7,032 bases of DNA from an uncultured Propioniciclava sp. (lineage in GTDB: Bacteria > Actinomycetota > Actinomycetes > Propionibacteriales > Propionibacteriaceae), in NCBI GenBank assembly GCA_937872005.1, contig CALMPQ010000096.1:1-7032 (forward strand), read 5' to 3'. Positions 1 through 6,029 of this stretch are shown here, in pieces; the first letter of the stretch is position 1; the number at the start of each line of letters is the position of its first letter. The notes below the pieces were generated by a model, which saw only the letters and a list, made by a program, of their open reading frames with translations, was not told where the DNA came from and made no database searches. The translations under genes and the position numbers were made by a program.

Positions 1-28
1 CGCTTGTATCGCTCCAGCGATACAAGCG
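1..28. promoter_or_regulatory. Perfect inverted repeat: candidate operator or terminator hairpin
   Basis: Bases 1-13 (CGCTTGTATCGCT) and 16-28 are exact reverse complements separated by two bases. It begins at the window edge, so it may extend further left. It lies 28 bp beyond the stop of the leftward FMN reductase gene. The half-sites (TTGTATCGCT) look like operators of TetR-family repressors, which often bind 20-28 bp dyads. If so, it would control a gene to the left of the window. As RNA it would form a 12-bp stem with a TGGA loop, which could end the flavin operon, but no U-run is visible. The sequence alone does not decide between the two. Confidence 0.5.
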
Positions 29-56
29 CCACATCACTTTGCACACACGACGGGCG

Positions 57-659
57 TCAGGCCCCCAACAGGCTCGCGAAGTCGGGGACGTTGGCGAACT
101 CGTCGGCGTAGTCGGTCGCCGGGCGGGCGACGATCAGCTCGGCGAACTCGGCGCCGGCCTTGTCGATGCGCCGGGCCAGGCCGGTCTCGGTCGAGCCCCA
201 GTCGTCGGTCGCCGCGAACACGGCGGTCGGCGCGACCGTGGCCTTCAGGTAGAAGAACAGCGGCAGCATGGCCTGGTCGATGGCCAGGCTGTGGCGCGCC
301 GTGCCGCCGGTGGCGGCCATGAGCACCGGGCGCCCCTTGAGCACACCCTCGTCCAGCAGGTCGAAGAACAGCTTGAACAGGCCGTTGACGCCCGCGTTCA
401 GCACCGGCGACACCGCGATGACCCCGGACGCCGTGCCGACCAGGTCGAACGCCTCCTGCAGGCGCTTGCTGGGCACGTGCGACGAGTAGTAGTTCGCCAG
501 CTCGACCGCGAGGTCGCGCAGCTCGAGGACCTTGACCTCGGGGGCGGGGGTCCCGGCAGCAGTCAGACCCTTGACGGTGGCGTCCGCGAGGCGGTCACCG
601 AGCATGCGCGAGCTGGACGGCGAGCCCATGCCCGCGGTCACGACGACGAGGTGGCTCAT
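57..659 (-). CDS. NAD(P)H-dependent FMN reductase, LLM-partner (CE1759-like)
   Basis: A 200-residue cytosolic flavoprotein of the NADPH-dependent FMN reductase/flavodoxin-like fold, with the usual length for the family. The N-terminal strand and FMN phosphate loop are at residues 4-21 (VVTAGMGSPSSSRML). The dimer/flavin segment SPVLNAGVNGLFKLFFD is at 83-99 and a second flavin-contacting turn, AATGGTARH, at 114-122. Its ATG overlaps the TGA of the upstream monooxygenase gene by one base (TGATG), and an AAGGGA site lies inside that gene's end, so translation should be coupled. Established knowledge: CE1759-type reductases are encoded beside CE1758-type LLM oxidoreductases and presumably supply them with reduced FMN. 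The pairing here supports the subfamily call; the physiological substrate of the pair is unknown. Confidence 0.9.
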   Translation of the reverse strand: MSHLVVVTAGMGSPSSSRMLGDRLADATVKGLTAAGTPAPEVKVLELRDLAVELANYYSSHVPSKRLQEAFDLVGTASGVIAVSPVLNAGVNGLFKLFFDLLDEGVLKGRPVLMAATGGTARHSLAIDQAMLPLFFYLKATVAPTAVFAATDDWGSTETGLARRIDKAGAEFAELIVARPATDYADEFANVPDFASLLGA

Positions 660-1819
660 CAGTTGCTTCCCTTCTCGGCAGCTTCGTACGGGGACTGGCC
701 GGTGACGTCGTCGACGCCCACGGTGCGATGCTCCTTGAGCGTGCCCGCGGCGCGGGCCTTCTCGACGAGCGAGGCGTGGGTGGGGGCCTCGGGGATGTGC
801 GCGGGGCGGCCCTCGGCGTAGCCCTTGCGCATCTCGGGCAGGATCTCGCCGAGCAGGTCGAGCTGCTCCAGCACCGTCTTGAGCGGCAGGCCGGCGTGGT
901 CGATCAGGAACAGCTGGCGCTGGTAGTGGCCGACCTTCTCCGTGAAGCCGAGGTAGCGCTCGAGCACCTGCTGCGGCGAGCCCACGGTCAGCGGGGTCAT
1001 CTCGGTGAAGTCCTCCATCGACGGGCCGTGGCCGTACACCGGGGCGACGTCGAAGTACGGGCGGAACTCGTTCACGGCGTCCTGGCTGTTCTTGCGCATG
1101 AAGAACTGGCCGCCGAGGCCGACGATCGCCTGGTCGGCGGCACCGTGGCCGTAGTGCTCGTAGCGGCGGCGATACAGGTTGACCATCTGGGCGGTGTGCT
1201 CGATGTTCCAGAAGATGTTGTTGTGGAAGAAGCCGTCACCGTAGTAGGCCGCCTGCTCGGCGATCTCGGGGGTGCGGATCGAACCGTGCCACACGAACGG
1301 CGCCACGCCGTCGAGGGGGCGCGGGGTCGAGGTGAAGCCCTGCAGCGGCGTGCGGAACTTGCCCTGCCAGTTGACGACGTCCTCGGTCCAGAGCTGGCGC
1401 AGCAGCGCGTAGTTCTCGACGGCGAGCGCGACGCCCTGGCGGATGTCCTTGCCGAACCAGGGGTAGACCGGGCCGGTGTTGCCGCGTCCCATCATCAGGT
1501 CGACGCGGCCGTCGGCCAGGTGCTGCAGCATCGCGAAGTCCTCGGCGATCTTCACCGGGTCGTTGGTGGTGATCAGCGTCGTGGCCGTCGAGAGCAGAAT
1601 GCGCTCGGTCTGGGCGGCGATGTAGCCCAGCGTGGTGGTCGGGGAGGAGCTGAAGAACGGCTCGTTGTGGTGCTCACCGATGGCGTAGACGTCGAGGCCG
1701 ACCTCCTCGGCCTTCTTCGCGATCGCGACGGACGCCTTGATGCGCTCGTTCTCGCTGGGGGTGTGACCCGTCGTCGGGTCGGTGGTGATGTCGCTCACCG
1801 AGAAGATACCGATCTGCAT
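659..1819 (-). CDS. LLM-class flavin-dependent oxidoreductase (CE1758-like monooxygenase)
   Basis: A luciferase-like TIM-barrel monooxygenase using FMNH2 and O2, 386 residues from the chosen start. The N-terminal strand is MQIGIFSVSD. The conserved GEHH is at residues 48-51, HLADGRVDLMMGRGN at 100-114, and WHGS with further barrel strands follows. Length and motifs fit the CE1758-type branch, which is found next to an FMN reductase, as it is here. Start choice: the frame can also begin at a GTG at 1825, but that codon overlaps the AGGAG site (1829-1825), while the ATG at 1819 sits five bases after it, so the ATG is preferred. The stop overlaps the reductase start. Likely role: reduced-flavin-dependent oxygenation of an unknown organic substrate. 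A separate promoter and operator candidate precedes the gene. Confidence 0.9.
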   Translation of the reverse strand: MQIGIFSVSDITTDPTTGHTPSENERIKASVAIAKKAEEVGLDVYAIGEHHNEPFFSSSPTTTLGYIAAQTERILLSTATTLITTNDPVKIAEDFAMLQHLADGRVDLMMGRGNTGPVYPWFGKDIRQGVALAVENYALLRQLWTEDVVNWQGKFRTPLQGFTSTPRPLDGVAPFVWHGSIRTPEIAEQAAYYGDGFFHNNIFWNIEHTAQMVNLYRRRYEHYGHGAADQAIVGLGGQFFMRKNSQDAVNEFRPYFDVAPVYGHGPSMEDFTEMTPLTVGSPQQVLERYLGFTEKVGHYQRQLFLIDHAGLPLKTVLEQLDLLGEILPEMRKGYAEGRPAHIPEAPTHASLVEKARAAGTLKEHRTVGVDDVTGQSPYEAAEKGSN

Positions 1820-1824
1820 GACCA

Positions 1825-1829
1825 CTCCT
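1825..1829 (-). promoter_or_regulatory. Ribosome binding site deciding the monooxygenase start
   Basis: On the minus strand AGGAG is followed by five bases and then ATG CAG. A GTG three bases into this site could extend the frame by two codons, but it would consume the site itself, so the ATG at 1819 is the better start. Confidence 0.7.
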
Positions 1830-1835
1830 GTTTGG

Positions 1836-1847
1836 TTGATGCTTCAA
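1836..1847. promoter_or_regulatory. Candidate operator for the flavin operon
   Basis: The dyad TTGA-N4-TCAA lies in an AT-rich pocket just downstream of, and touching, the predicted -10 hexamer of the monooxygenase promoter. The layout and half-sites resemble operators of MarR-type repressors, which often control flavin oxidoreductase genes. No regulator gene is present in the window, so the assignment rests on shape and position only. Confidence 0.35.
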
Positions 1848-1876
1848 GTAAATCAGCACCGAGAGGGGTCTGTCCA
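1847..1876 (-). promoter_or_regulatory. Candidate sigma-70-type promoter of the flavin operon
   Basis: Reading the minus strand, TGGACA (1876-1871, five of six matches to the -35 consensus) is followed by an 18-base spacer and TTTACT (1852-1847, four of six matches to the -10 consensus). Transcription would start about 1840, leaving a leader of roughly 20 bases before the ATG. This fits a transcription unit separate from the upstream phosphatase gene. Confidence 0.4.
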
Positions 1877-1879
1877 TTC

Positions 1880-1911
1880 CCAAAGGCCTTGTTGCCCCGG
1901 TTTGCCCTTGG
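1880..1911 (-). terminator. Weak hairpin after the PAP2 phosphatase gene
   Basis: Bases 1880-1887 (CCAAAGGC) pair with 1904-1911 (GCCCTTGG) over eight positions with one G-T wobble; the loop is 16 bases. It starts 10 bases after the phosphatase stop codon and precedes the flavin operon promoter, where a terminator would be expected. There is no U-run and the loop is long, so support is modest. Confidence 0.25.
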
Positions 1912-1920
1912 ACGCCGCGG

Positions 1921-2664
1921 CTACCGGGCGCCCTCCTCCTCCACCGGCCCGCGTTCGCGCCGCTGCCGCACGGCTCGCCACACGCGGTGCGCAGCGATGA
2001 GGACGCCGGCCCAGGCCATCCCGAGCGCTGCGGCGGCCGCCACGTCGGTCAGCCAGTGGTAGCCCAGAAACACCCGCGAGAACCCCATCGCGGCGGCGTA
2101 GACGAACGCCACCATCCCGATCAGCACGTGAAGCCACCGCGAACGATCCCAGAGGTGGCGCACCAGCAGGTAGGTGAGCATCGTCGCGATGACGAACGCC
2201 TCGATCGTGTGGCCGCTCGGGAAGCTGAACGAGGTCTCGTAGGGCGGCGCGGCGTCCGACTCGGGTGGCCGGACGCGCCCGACCAGCCCCTTGCCCACCT
2301 GCGCGATCGCCAGCGCCCCGCCCTCGGCGAGCGCGACCAGGACCAGGGGCGTCCAGTCGCGCCACCGCCAGGAGAGGAGGAGCGCCAACCCGAAAAAGAT
2401 GATCGGCTGCCACACCGGCCCGCCGGTGTGGGTGAACCACAGCACCGCCTCGGTCAGGCCGGGGGTGCGCTGGGCGATGACCCAGTCGAGCACCGGACGA
2501 TCCCACAGGGCGAGGCCGTCGTTCTCGGACACGGCCTCCAGCACCTCGCCGGCGGCGTTGACCAGCAGCGCCACCGCGCCGAGGATCAGCCCCACGACGA
2601 TGGCCAGACCCACCAGCGTGGGCAGCTCCCGGCGCAGGGCCCGCAGGCGATCGTGCGTCAGCAT
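1921..2664 (-). CDS. PAP2-superfamily membrane phosphatase
   Basis: A 247-residue integral membrane protein with all three signature motifs of the PAP2 (phosphatidic acid phosphatase type 2) family: KGLVGRVRP at residues 125-133 (K-x6-RP), FPSGH at 148-152, and SRVFLGYHWLTD at 196-207 (SR-x5-H-x3-D). Hydrophobic segments are visible at about 16-36, 84-99, 106-122, 155-170, 177-194 and 208-226, giving about six helices, with an Arg/Glu-rich cytoplasmic tail. Family substrates include phosphatidic acid, undecaprenyl pyrophosphate and other lipid phosphates; which applies here cannot be told. The frame is open upstream, but extension would run into the preceding gene with non-family residues. 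The ATG at 2664 gives a family-like N-terminus. Its GGAGGA abuts the ATG almost without spacer, which is unusually close. Confidence 0.92.
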   Translation of the reverse strand: MLTHDRLRALRRELPTLVGLAIVVGLILGAVALLVNAAGEVLEAVSENDGLALWDRPVLDWVIAQRTPGLTEAVLWFTHTGGPVWQPIIFFGLALLLSWRWRDWTPLVLVALAEGGALAIAQVGKGLVGRVRPPESDAAPPYETSFSFPSGHTIEAFVIATMLTYLLVRHLWDRSRWLHVLIGMVAFVYAAAMGFSRVFLGYHWLTDVAAAAALGMAWAGVLIAAHRVWRAVRQRRERGPVEEEGAR

Positions 2665-2704
2665 TCCTCCATTGTTGCTGGTCGGACGCCGAACCCTGCG
2701 GCCC

Positions 2705-3382
2705 TCACGCCGCGGCGATCTTCTCCGCGACGCGCTCGTCGAGCCGGCGCCGGGCATCGGCGAGGGTGGCCAGCTGGGCGTGAATCTCCTTGAAGGGCTT
2801 CTTCTCCAACTGCATGTGCAGCAGCTCGCCCTCGGCCTCCATGACCCGCAGGCGGGCGTAGTAGAGGGAGTCCTCCGACAGGTGGGCCATGACGACCATG
2901 CCGGTGAGCAGGGGGTGGTTCATCGTGACGTTCGCGCCCCGGTCGCGGCCGTGCTCCAGCTCGACGGCGAGCGCGTAGGCGAACTCGTCGAGGTGGCCGA
3001 GGGTCTTCTCGCCCTGGAAGCGCGACGGCTCCTGCAGGAAGTCGTTCAGCAGCGTCGGCACCGGCTTGCCCTCGTTCTTCGGGTGCAGGTGGTCGTCGCG
3101 CACGAGGGCGGCCAGCAGTCCCAGGATCGCCGACGCCTCGCCGGTCGGGACGACGTTGATGTCGAAGTCGTCGGGCGGGGCGATCTCGTCCAGGTCGAGC
3201 TCGGCCCAGTTGCGCTTGATGCCGAGCGACCTGCAGAAGGCACCCACGGCGTCCTTGGCCAAGAAGTCGAACTGAACGTCACGACCCTCCCCGAAGGCCG
3301 AGACCGTGTCGACGACGTAGTGCGCCAATGCCTCCGCGTTGGCCTTGGCCTCCGTGGCCTCTGCGAACGTGCCGAACTTCAT
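2705..3382 (-). CDS. Conserved hypothetical protein with DUF5661-like C-terminal part
   Basis: A soluble, acidic protein of 225 residues with no signal peptide or membrane segment. The region at about 133-181 carries ELEHG (141-145), NVT (151-153), HPLLTG (156-161), AHLSED (166-171) and YYARL-x2-ME (174-181). I recognise this pattern from small DUF5661 proteins, whose function is unknown. An upstream segment, SLGIKRNWAELDLDEI, may be the family's usual leading element, here split from the core by an insert of about 65 residues. The C-terminus (185-222) is charged and probably helical. A GTG at 3391 could extend the frame, but it overlaps GAGAGG (3396-3391). The ATG at 3382 lies eight bases beyond that site and is preferred. 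The phosphatase gene follows after 40 bp, so the two may be cotranscribed. Function not assigned. Confidence 0.8.
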   Translation of the reverse strand: MKFGTFAEATEAKANAEALAHYVVDTVSAFGEGRDVQFDFLAKDAVGAFCRSLGIKRNWAELDLDEIAPPDDFDINVVPTGEASAILGLLAALVRDDHLHPKNEGKPVPTLLNDFLQEPSRFQGEKTLGHLDEFAYALAVELEHGRDRGANVTMNHPLLTGMVVMAHLSEDSLYYARLRVMEAEGELLHMQLEKKPFKEIHAQLATLADARRRLDERVAEKIAAA

Positions 3383-3427
3383 GGACCCCACCTCTCTGCC
3401 TTCTGGCGCAATCGCGATGTGACAAGG

Positions 3428-3433
3428 ACCTTA
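3428..3433 (-). promoter_or_regulatory. Candidate -10 element for the DUF5661-like gene
   Basis: The minus strand reads TAAGGT here, a common actinobacterial -10 form, about 45 bases before the ATG at 3382. No convincing -35 hexamer is found 16-18 bases upstream, so this is a weak call. Confidence 0.3.
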
Positions 3434-3448
3434 GCCCTCCGGACGTGG

Positions 3449-3478
3449 TGACGTGAGGTCATCGGCGCATCGCGCCGA
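3449..3478. promoter_or_regulatory. Two adjacent dyads upstream of the DUF5661-like gene
   Basis: TGAC-N5-GTCA (3449-3461) is followed immediately by TCGGCGC-ATC-GCGCCGA (3462-3478), a perfect 7-bp stem with a three-base loop. The second dyad starts eight bases past the stop of the small leftward frame ending at 3487 and could be its terminator. The first lies upstream of the candidate -10 at 3433 and could bind a regulator. Neither is followed by a T-run. Confidence 0.35.
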
Positions 3479-3486
3479 CAGCTCGA

Positions 3487-3699
3487 TCACGGCCCCATCC
3501 TCCCCTCAGCCACTGCGGCGCGGAAGCGTTCGGCGAGGCGGGCCACGGCGTCCCGCACCTCGTCACCCTCGACCACGATGAACGGGAACGGCATGGAGGC
3601 CAGCCACTCCCCGGCATGGGACTCGCCGTTGTTGGTCCTCAAGATTCGCACAGGGACCGGACGGATTTCGTCCGGTACAGGATCTAGCGTTTCACCCAT
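3487..3699 (-). CDS. Small hypothetical protein (start uncertain)
   Basis: A minus-strand frame ending in TGA at 3487-3489 codes for up to 70 residues if it begins at the ATG at 3699. From GGESHAGEW-like residue 25 onward nearly every codon ends in G or C, as in the real genes here. The peptide reads sensibly (ESHAGEWLASMPFPFIVVEG, then an amphipathic DEVRDAVARLAERFRAAVAE helix). The first 20 codons use CTA, GTA, CGA, TTG and AGG and look like non-coding promoter DNA, so a later start is likely: GTG at 3651 (54 residues) or ATG at 3594 (35 residues, GGGGAG 12 bases upstream). It would be divergent from the pentapeptide/DinB gene. I recognise no family. It could also be the remnant of a longer gene that lost its 5' part. 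Confidence 0.42.
   Translation of the reverse strand: MGETLDPVPDEIRPVPVRILRTNNGESHAGEWLASMPFPFIVVEGDEVRDAVARLAERFRAAVAEGRMGP
3656..3676. promoter_or_regulatory. Dyad in the divergent promoter region, candidate operator
   Basis: ACCGGACG and CGTCCGGT form a perfect 8-bp inverted repeat around GATTT. It covers the place where a -35 hexamer would sit for the -10 at 3685-3690, so a protein bound here could repress or activate the rightward operon and also affect the divergent small frame. A hairpin terminator is less likely, since no gene end is immediately upstream on the plus strand. Confidence 0.4.
3685..3690 (+). promoter_or_regulatory. Candidate -10 of a leaderless promoter for the rightward operon
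   Basis: TAGCGT fits the actinobacterial TANNNT pattern and ends seven bases before the A of the ATG at 3698, which is the spacing expected when transcription begins at the start codon. No Shine-Dalgarno site lies in the usual window before that ATG, which agrees with a leaderless mRNA. The -35 region (CGGATT, 3662-3667) is a poor match and lies within the dyad. Confidence 0.45.
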
Positions 3700-4525
3700 G
3701 GAGTTCATCGACACCGACCTGGGCCCGGCCCGGTTCGAGAAGGTGCGCATGCACGGGGCGTCCCTGCACCGCGTGCAACTCAACGACGCGAAGCTGAACC
3801 GCGTCAACCTGTCCGGCGCCGAGATCCGTGGCTCGGCGCTGTACGACATGAAGCTGATCGGCGTCGAGATGGTCAACGTCGACATCGACGGCCAGGTCGA
3901 GAACGTCACGATCAACGGTGTCGACGTCGGGCCGCTGATCGAGGCCGAACTCGCCCGCCGCGACCCGCTGTACGGCCAGCTCAACCCGACCGACGCCGAC
4001 GGGTTCCGCGCCGCCTGGGCGCAACTGGAGGCGCGGTGGAGCGCGTTGACCGAACGGGCGCGGGAACTGCCCGAGGAGTTGTTGCACGAGCGCGTGGCCG
4101 GCGAGTGGTCGTTCATCCAGACCCTTCGGCATTTGGGGTTCGCCACGGCGGCGTGGCTGCAGCGGGTCGTGCAGAATAAGGAGAGCCCCTATCAGCCCCT
4201 CGACATCCCGTGGGACGAGCACCCCGACTGGCCCGCGGAGTGGGGCATCCCGGTCGATCACGGGGAGCGGCCCACGCTCGACGAGGCGCTCGTGGCCCGC
4301 GTCGCCCGGCAGAAGGCGATGCGTCAGTACCTCGCCACGCTGACCGACGCCGACCTCGCCGTCTCGGTCACGCGCGAGGAGCCGGGCTGGCCGGCCTACC
4401 CCGACGTGCCGGTGTCGGTCGCCCTGCAGACCGTCCTCACCGAGGAGTACCACCACCACACCTTCGCCACCCGCGACCTCGACGCCCTCACCACCCCTAC
4501 CAAACCCACCCCGAAGGAGAACTGA
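3698..4525 (+). CDS. Pentapeptide-repeat/DinB-family protein
   Basis: A cytosolic two-part protein of 275 residues. Residues 8-58 form a short run of degenerate pentapeptide repeats (ARFEKV, ASLHRV, AKLNRVNLSG, AEIRG). A linker, VENVTINGVDVGPLIEAEL (67-85), leads into a DinB-like four-helix bundle from about 100 to 262. Candidate metal ligands are His145 in TLRHLGF and His252-254 in TEEYHHHTFATRDL, where relatives have a single aligned His. DinB-fold proteins include thiol-dependent transferases (mycothiol and bacillithiol S-transferases); the substrate here is unknown. The frame is open back to 3578, but those residues do not resemble the family, while MEFIDTDLGPARF does. It is first in a four-gene operon, and its stop is one base from the next ATG. 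The triple His and weak repeats are the only oddities. Confidence 0.88.
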   Translation: MEFIDTDLGPARFEKVRMHGASLHRVQLNDAKLNRVNLSGAEIRGSALYDMKLIGVEMVNVDIDGQVENVTINGVDVGPLIEAELARRDPLYGQLNPTDADGFRAAWAQLEARWSALTERARELPEELLHERVAGEWSFIQTLRHLGFATAAWLQRVVQNKESPYQPLDIPWDEHPDWPAEWGIPVDHGERPTLDEALVARVARQKAMRQYLATLTDADLAVSVTREEPGWPAYPDVPVSVALQTVLTEEYHHHTFATRDLDALTTPTKPTPKEN

Positions 4526-4526
4526 C

Positions 4527-5198
4527 ATGCGCATCATCCTCATCCCCGGCCTGTGGCTCGACGGCTCGGCGTGGGACGCCGTGCTCCCCGGCCTGCGCGA
4601 TGCCGGCCACGATCCGGTCGCCGTGACGCTGCCGGGGCAGGACGGCTCCACGACCGCCACGCTCGACGACCAGCTGGACGCCGTGCTCGCGGAGATCGAC
4701 GCCTCGCCCGAGCCCGTGTTCGTCGTGGGCCACTCGGCAGCGTCGGGCCTGGCGTGGCTGGCCGCTGACCGCCGTCGCGAGAAGGTGGCCAAGGTCGCGA
4801 TGATCGGCGGCATGCCCCAACCGGACGGGTCGGCGTACATGCCGTTTTTCGAGCCAGTCGACGGCGTGGTCACCTTCCCGGGGTGGGAGGCCTTCGCGGG
4901 CCCCGACTCCGATGACCTCACGGCTGAGCACAAGCAGGCGTTCGCGGCGGCGTCCCACGACGTGCCCCAAGGGGTGGTGACCGGCACGGTGCGTTACACC
5001 GACCCGCGCCGCCATGACGTGCCCGTGGTGATGGTGTGCCCCGAGTACTCACCCGACGACGCCAAGGCCTGGCTGGCGGCCGGCGAGATTCCCGAACTGG
5101 AGGCGGCCGAGCTGACCTACGCCGACATCGACTCGGGGCACTGGCCGATGTTCAGCCGTCCGGTCGAGTTGGCCGAATTGCTCGCTGACAGCGCCTGA
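4527..5198 (+). CDS. Alpha/beta-fold hydrolase
   Basis: A 223-residue cytosolic alpha/beta hydrolase with a compact cap, at the short end for the superfamily. The oxyanion-hole strand is ILIPGLWLDGSAW (residues 4-16). The nucleophile elbow GHSAA (68-72) has Ser70. The catalytic His is most likely His205 in DSGHWPMFSRPVELAELL. The acid is probably in CPEYSPDDAKAW (171-182), Glu173 or Asp177/178. A strong AAGGAG (4514-4519) lies seven bases before the ATG, inside the end of the DinB gene. The two frames are separated by one base (TGA C ATG), so translation is probably coupled. The substrate cannot be inferred; esters and lactones are common for this fold. Confidence 0.9.
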   Translation: MRIILIPGLWLDGSAWDAVLPGLRDAGHDPVAVTLPGQDGSTTATLDDQLDAVLAEIDASPEPVFVVGHSAASGLAWLAADRRREKVAKVAMIGGMPQPDGSAYMPFFEPVDGVVTFPGWEAFAGPDSDDLTAEHKQAFAAASHDVPQGVVTGTVRYTDPRRHDVPVVMVCPEYSPDDAKAWLAAGEIPELEAAELTYADIDSGHWPMFSRPVELAELLADSA

Positions 5199-5223
5199 TG
5201 CAACTCCGTGGGAGACTGGCGGC

Positions 5224-6006
5224 ATGGACGACCTCGCCCGTGCCACCGAACTCATCGCACGCTCCGAACGCATCCTCGCCCTGACGGGTGCGGGGTTGTC
5301 GACGGCGTCGGGCATCCCCGACTTCCGGGGGCCCCAGGGCCGCTGGACGCAGGACCCCGACGCCGAGAAGGTCTCGACGCTGTCGTACTACCTGTACGAC
5401 GAGGAGGTGCGCCGCAAGGCCTGGCGGATCCGGGCGTCCTCGCCGGCCCTGACCGCCCAGCCGAACCCAGCCCACCAGGCGTTGGTCGAGCTCGAGAGGG
5501 CCGGCAAGCTCGCCGGCATCGTCACCCAGAACACCGACGGGCTGCACCTGGTGGCAGGCTCCGATCCCGCGATCGTGCACGAGATCCACGGCAACGCGCG
5601 ACGGTGGCGCTGCGAGGACTGCGGGGCGACGGGCCCGCTCTCGGAGATGGTCGACCGCATCAACGCCGGCGACGACGACCCGCGCTGCCCCGCGTGCGAG
5701 GGCATCACGCGGGCGACGGTGATCCTGTTCGAGGAGATGCTCGACCCCGACGTGCTCGACGCGTCGGTCAAGCTCGCCGAGACCGCCGACCTGGTCATCG
5801 CCATCGGCACGACGCTGACCGTGCACCCGGTGGCGGGTCTGGTGCCGTACGCGTTCGGGCACTCCGCGCGGGTGGTGATCGCCAACAACCAGGAGACGCC
5901 GTACGACTACCTGGCCGACGCGATCCTCCGCGACCCGATCGAGGAGGTCGTCCCCCGCCTGGTCGCCGAGGGCTTGTGTCCCGTCCGCCGAGGGCTTGGG
6001 TCATGA
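5224..6006 (+). CDS. Sir2-family NAD-dependent protein deacylase (sirtuin)
   Basis: A 260-residue sirtuin that removes acyl groups from lysines, consuming NAD+ and releasing nicotinamide and O-acyl-ADP-ribose. The NAD-binding signature GAGLSTASGIPDFRG is at 22-36, the catalytic core TQNTDGLH at 101-108, and the general base His122 in EIHGN. A structural zinc site is formed by Cys130, Cys133, Cys155 and Cys158, and GTTLTVHP is at 195-202. TQNTDGLH has Thr where most sirtuins have Ile or Val. The RGPQGRWT segment is closer to the SIRT6/7-like branch than to SIRT5-like bacterial CobB, and no YxxR desuccinylase motif is obvious. GGGAG (5210-5214) lies nine bases before the ATG. The final 13 residues (248-260, starting AEGLCPVRRG) are encoded by the 22-bp repeat array and are not a normal sirtuin ending. 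Confidence 0.93.
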   Translation: MDDLARATELIARSERILALTGAGLSTASGIPDFRGPQGRWTQDPDAEKVSTLSYYLYDEEVRRKAWRIRASSPALTAQPNPAHQALVELERAGKLAGIVTQNTDGLHLVAGSDPAIVHEIHGNARRWRCEDCGATGPLSEMVDRINAGDDDPRCPACEGITRATVILFEEMLDPDVLDASVKLAETADLVIAIGTTLTVHPVAGLVPYAFGHSARVVIANNQETPYDYLADAILRDPIEEVVPRLVAEGLCPVRRGLGS

Positions 6007-6029
6007 GCGCCGAGGGCTTGGGTCCTCAG
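5964..6029 (+). repeat. Three tandem 22-bp units (first array)
   Basis: Three head-to-tail units start at 5964, 5986 and 6008. Each begins with the identical 13-mer CGCCGAGGGCTTG; the remaining nine bases are similar in units two and three and different in unit one. Since 22 is not a multiple of three, each unit is read in a different phase. The array covers the last 13 codons and stop of the sirtuin gene and ends one base before the glycosylase ATG. All units point the same way, so this array alone cannot form a large hairpin. The same core recurs at 6797-6884. Confidence 0.9.

Noticed and set aside
728..2062. Long plus-strand open frame antisense to the monooxygenase and PAP2 genes
   Set aside because: It is a by-product of high GC content: low-complexity Val/Gly/Arg/Leu composition, no family motifs, and it crosses two well-supported genes and their promoter on the other strand.
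2665..2757. 31-residue N-terminal extension of the PAP2 phosphatase
   Set aside because: The Arg/Ser-rich residues would come from DNA coding for the end of the upstream gene, and GGAGGA directly precedes the ATG at 2664.
2291..3451. Long plus-strand open frame across the PAP2 and DUF5661-like genes
   Set aside because: It spans two opposite-strand genes and their gap, with biased composition and no motifs. The genes on the minus strand have good starts and ribosome sites.
3578..3697. N-terminal extension of the pentapeptide/DinB protein
   Set aside because: The frame is open, but the 40 extra residues do not resemble the family, overlap the dyad and -10, and lack a ribosome site. MEFIDTDLG at 3698 is a natural family start.
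3692..4987. Long minus-strand open frame antisense to the DinB and hydrolase genes
   Set aside because: It mirrors two genes with clear family motifs; its composition is repetitive (VDVDHLDADQLHVVQ) and no domain is recognisable.
5199..5223. Terminator or promoter between the hydrolase and sirtuin genes
   Set aside because: Only 25 bases, with no dyad or promoter hexamers; it contains just the sirtuin ribosome site.
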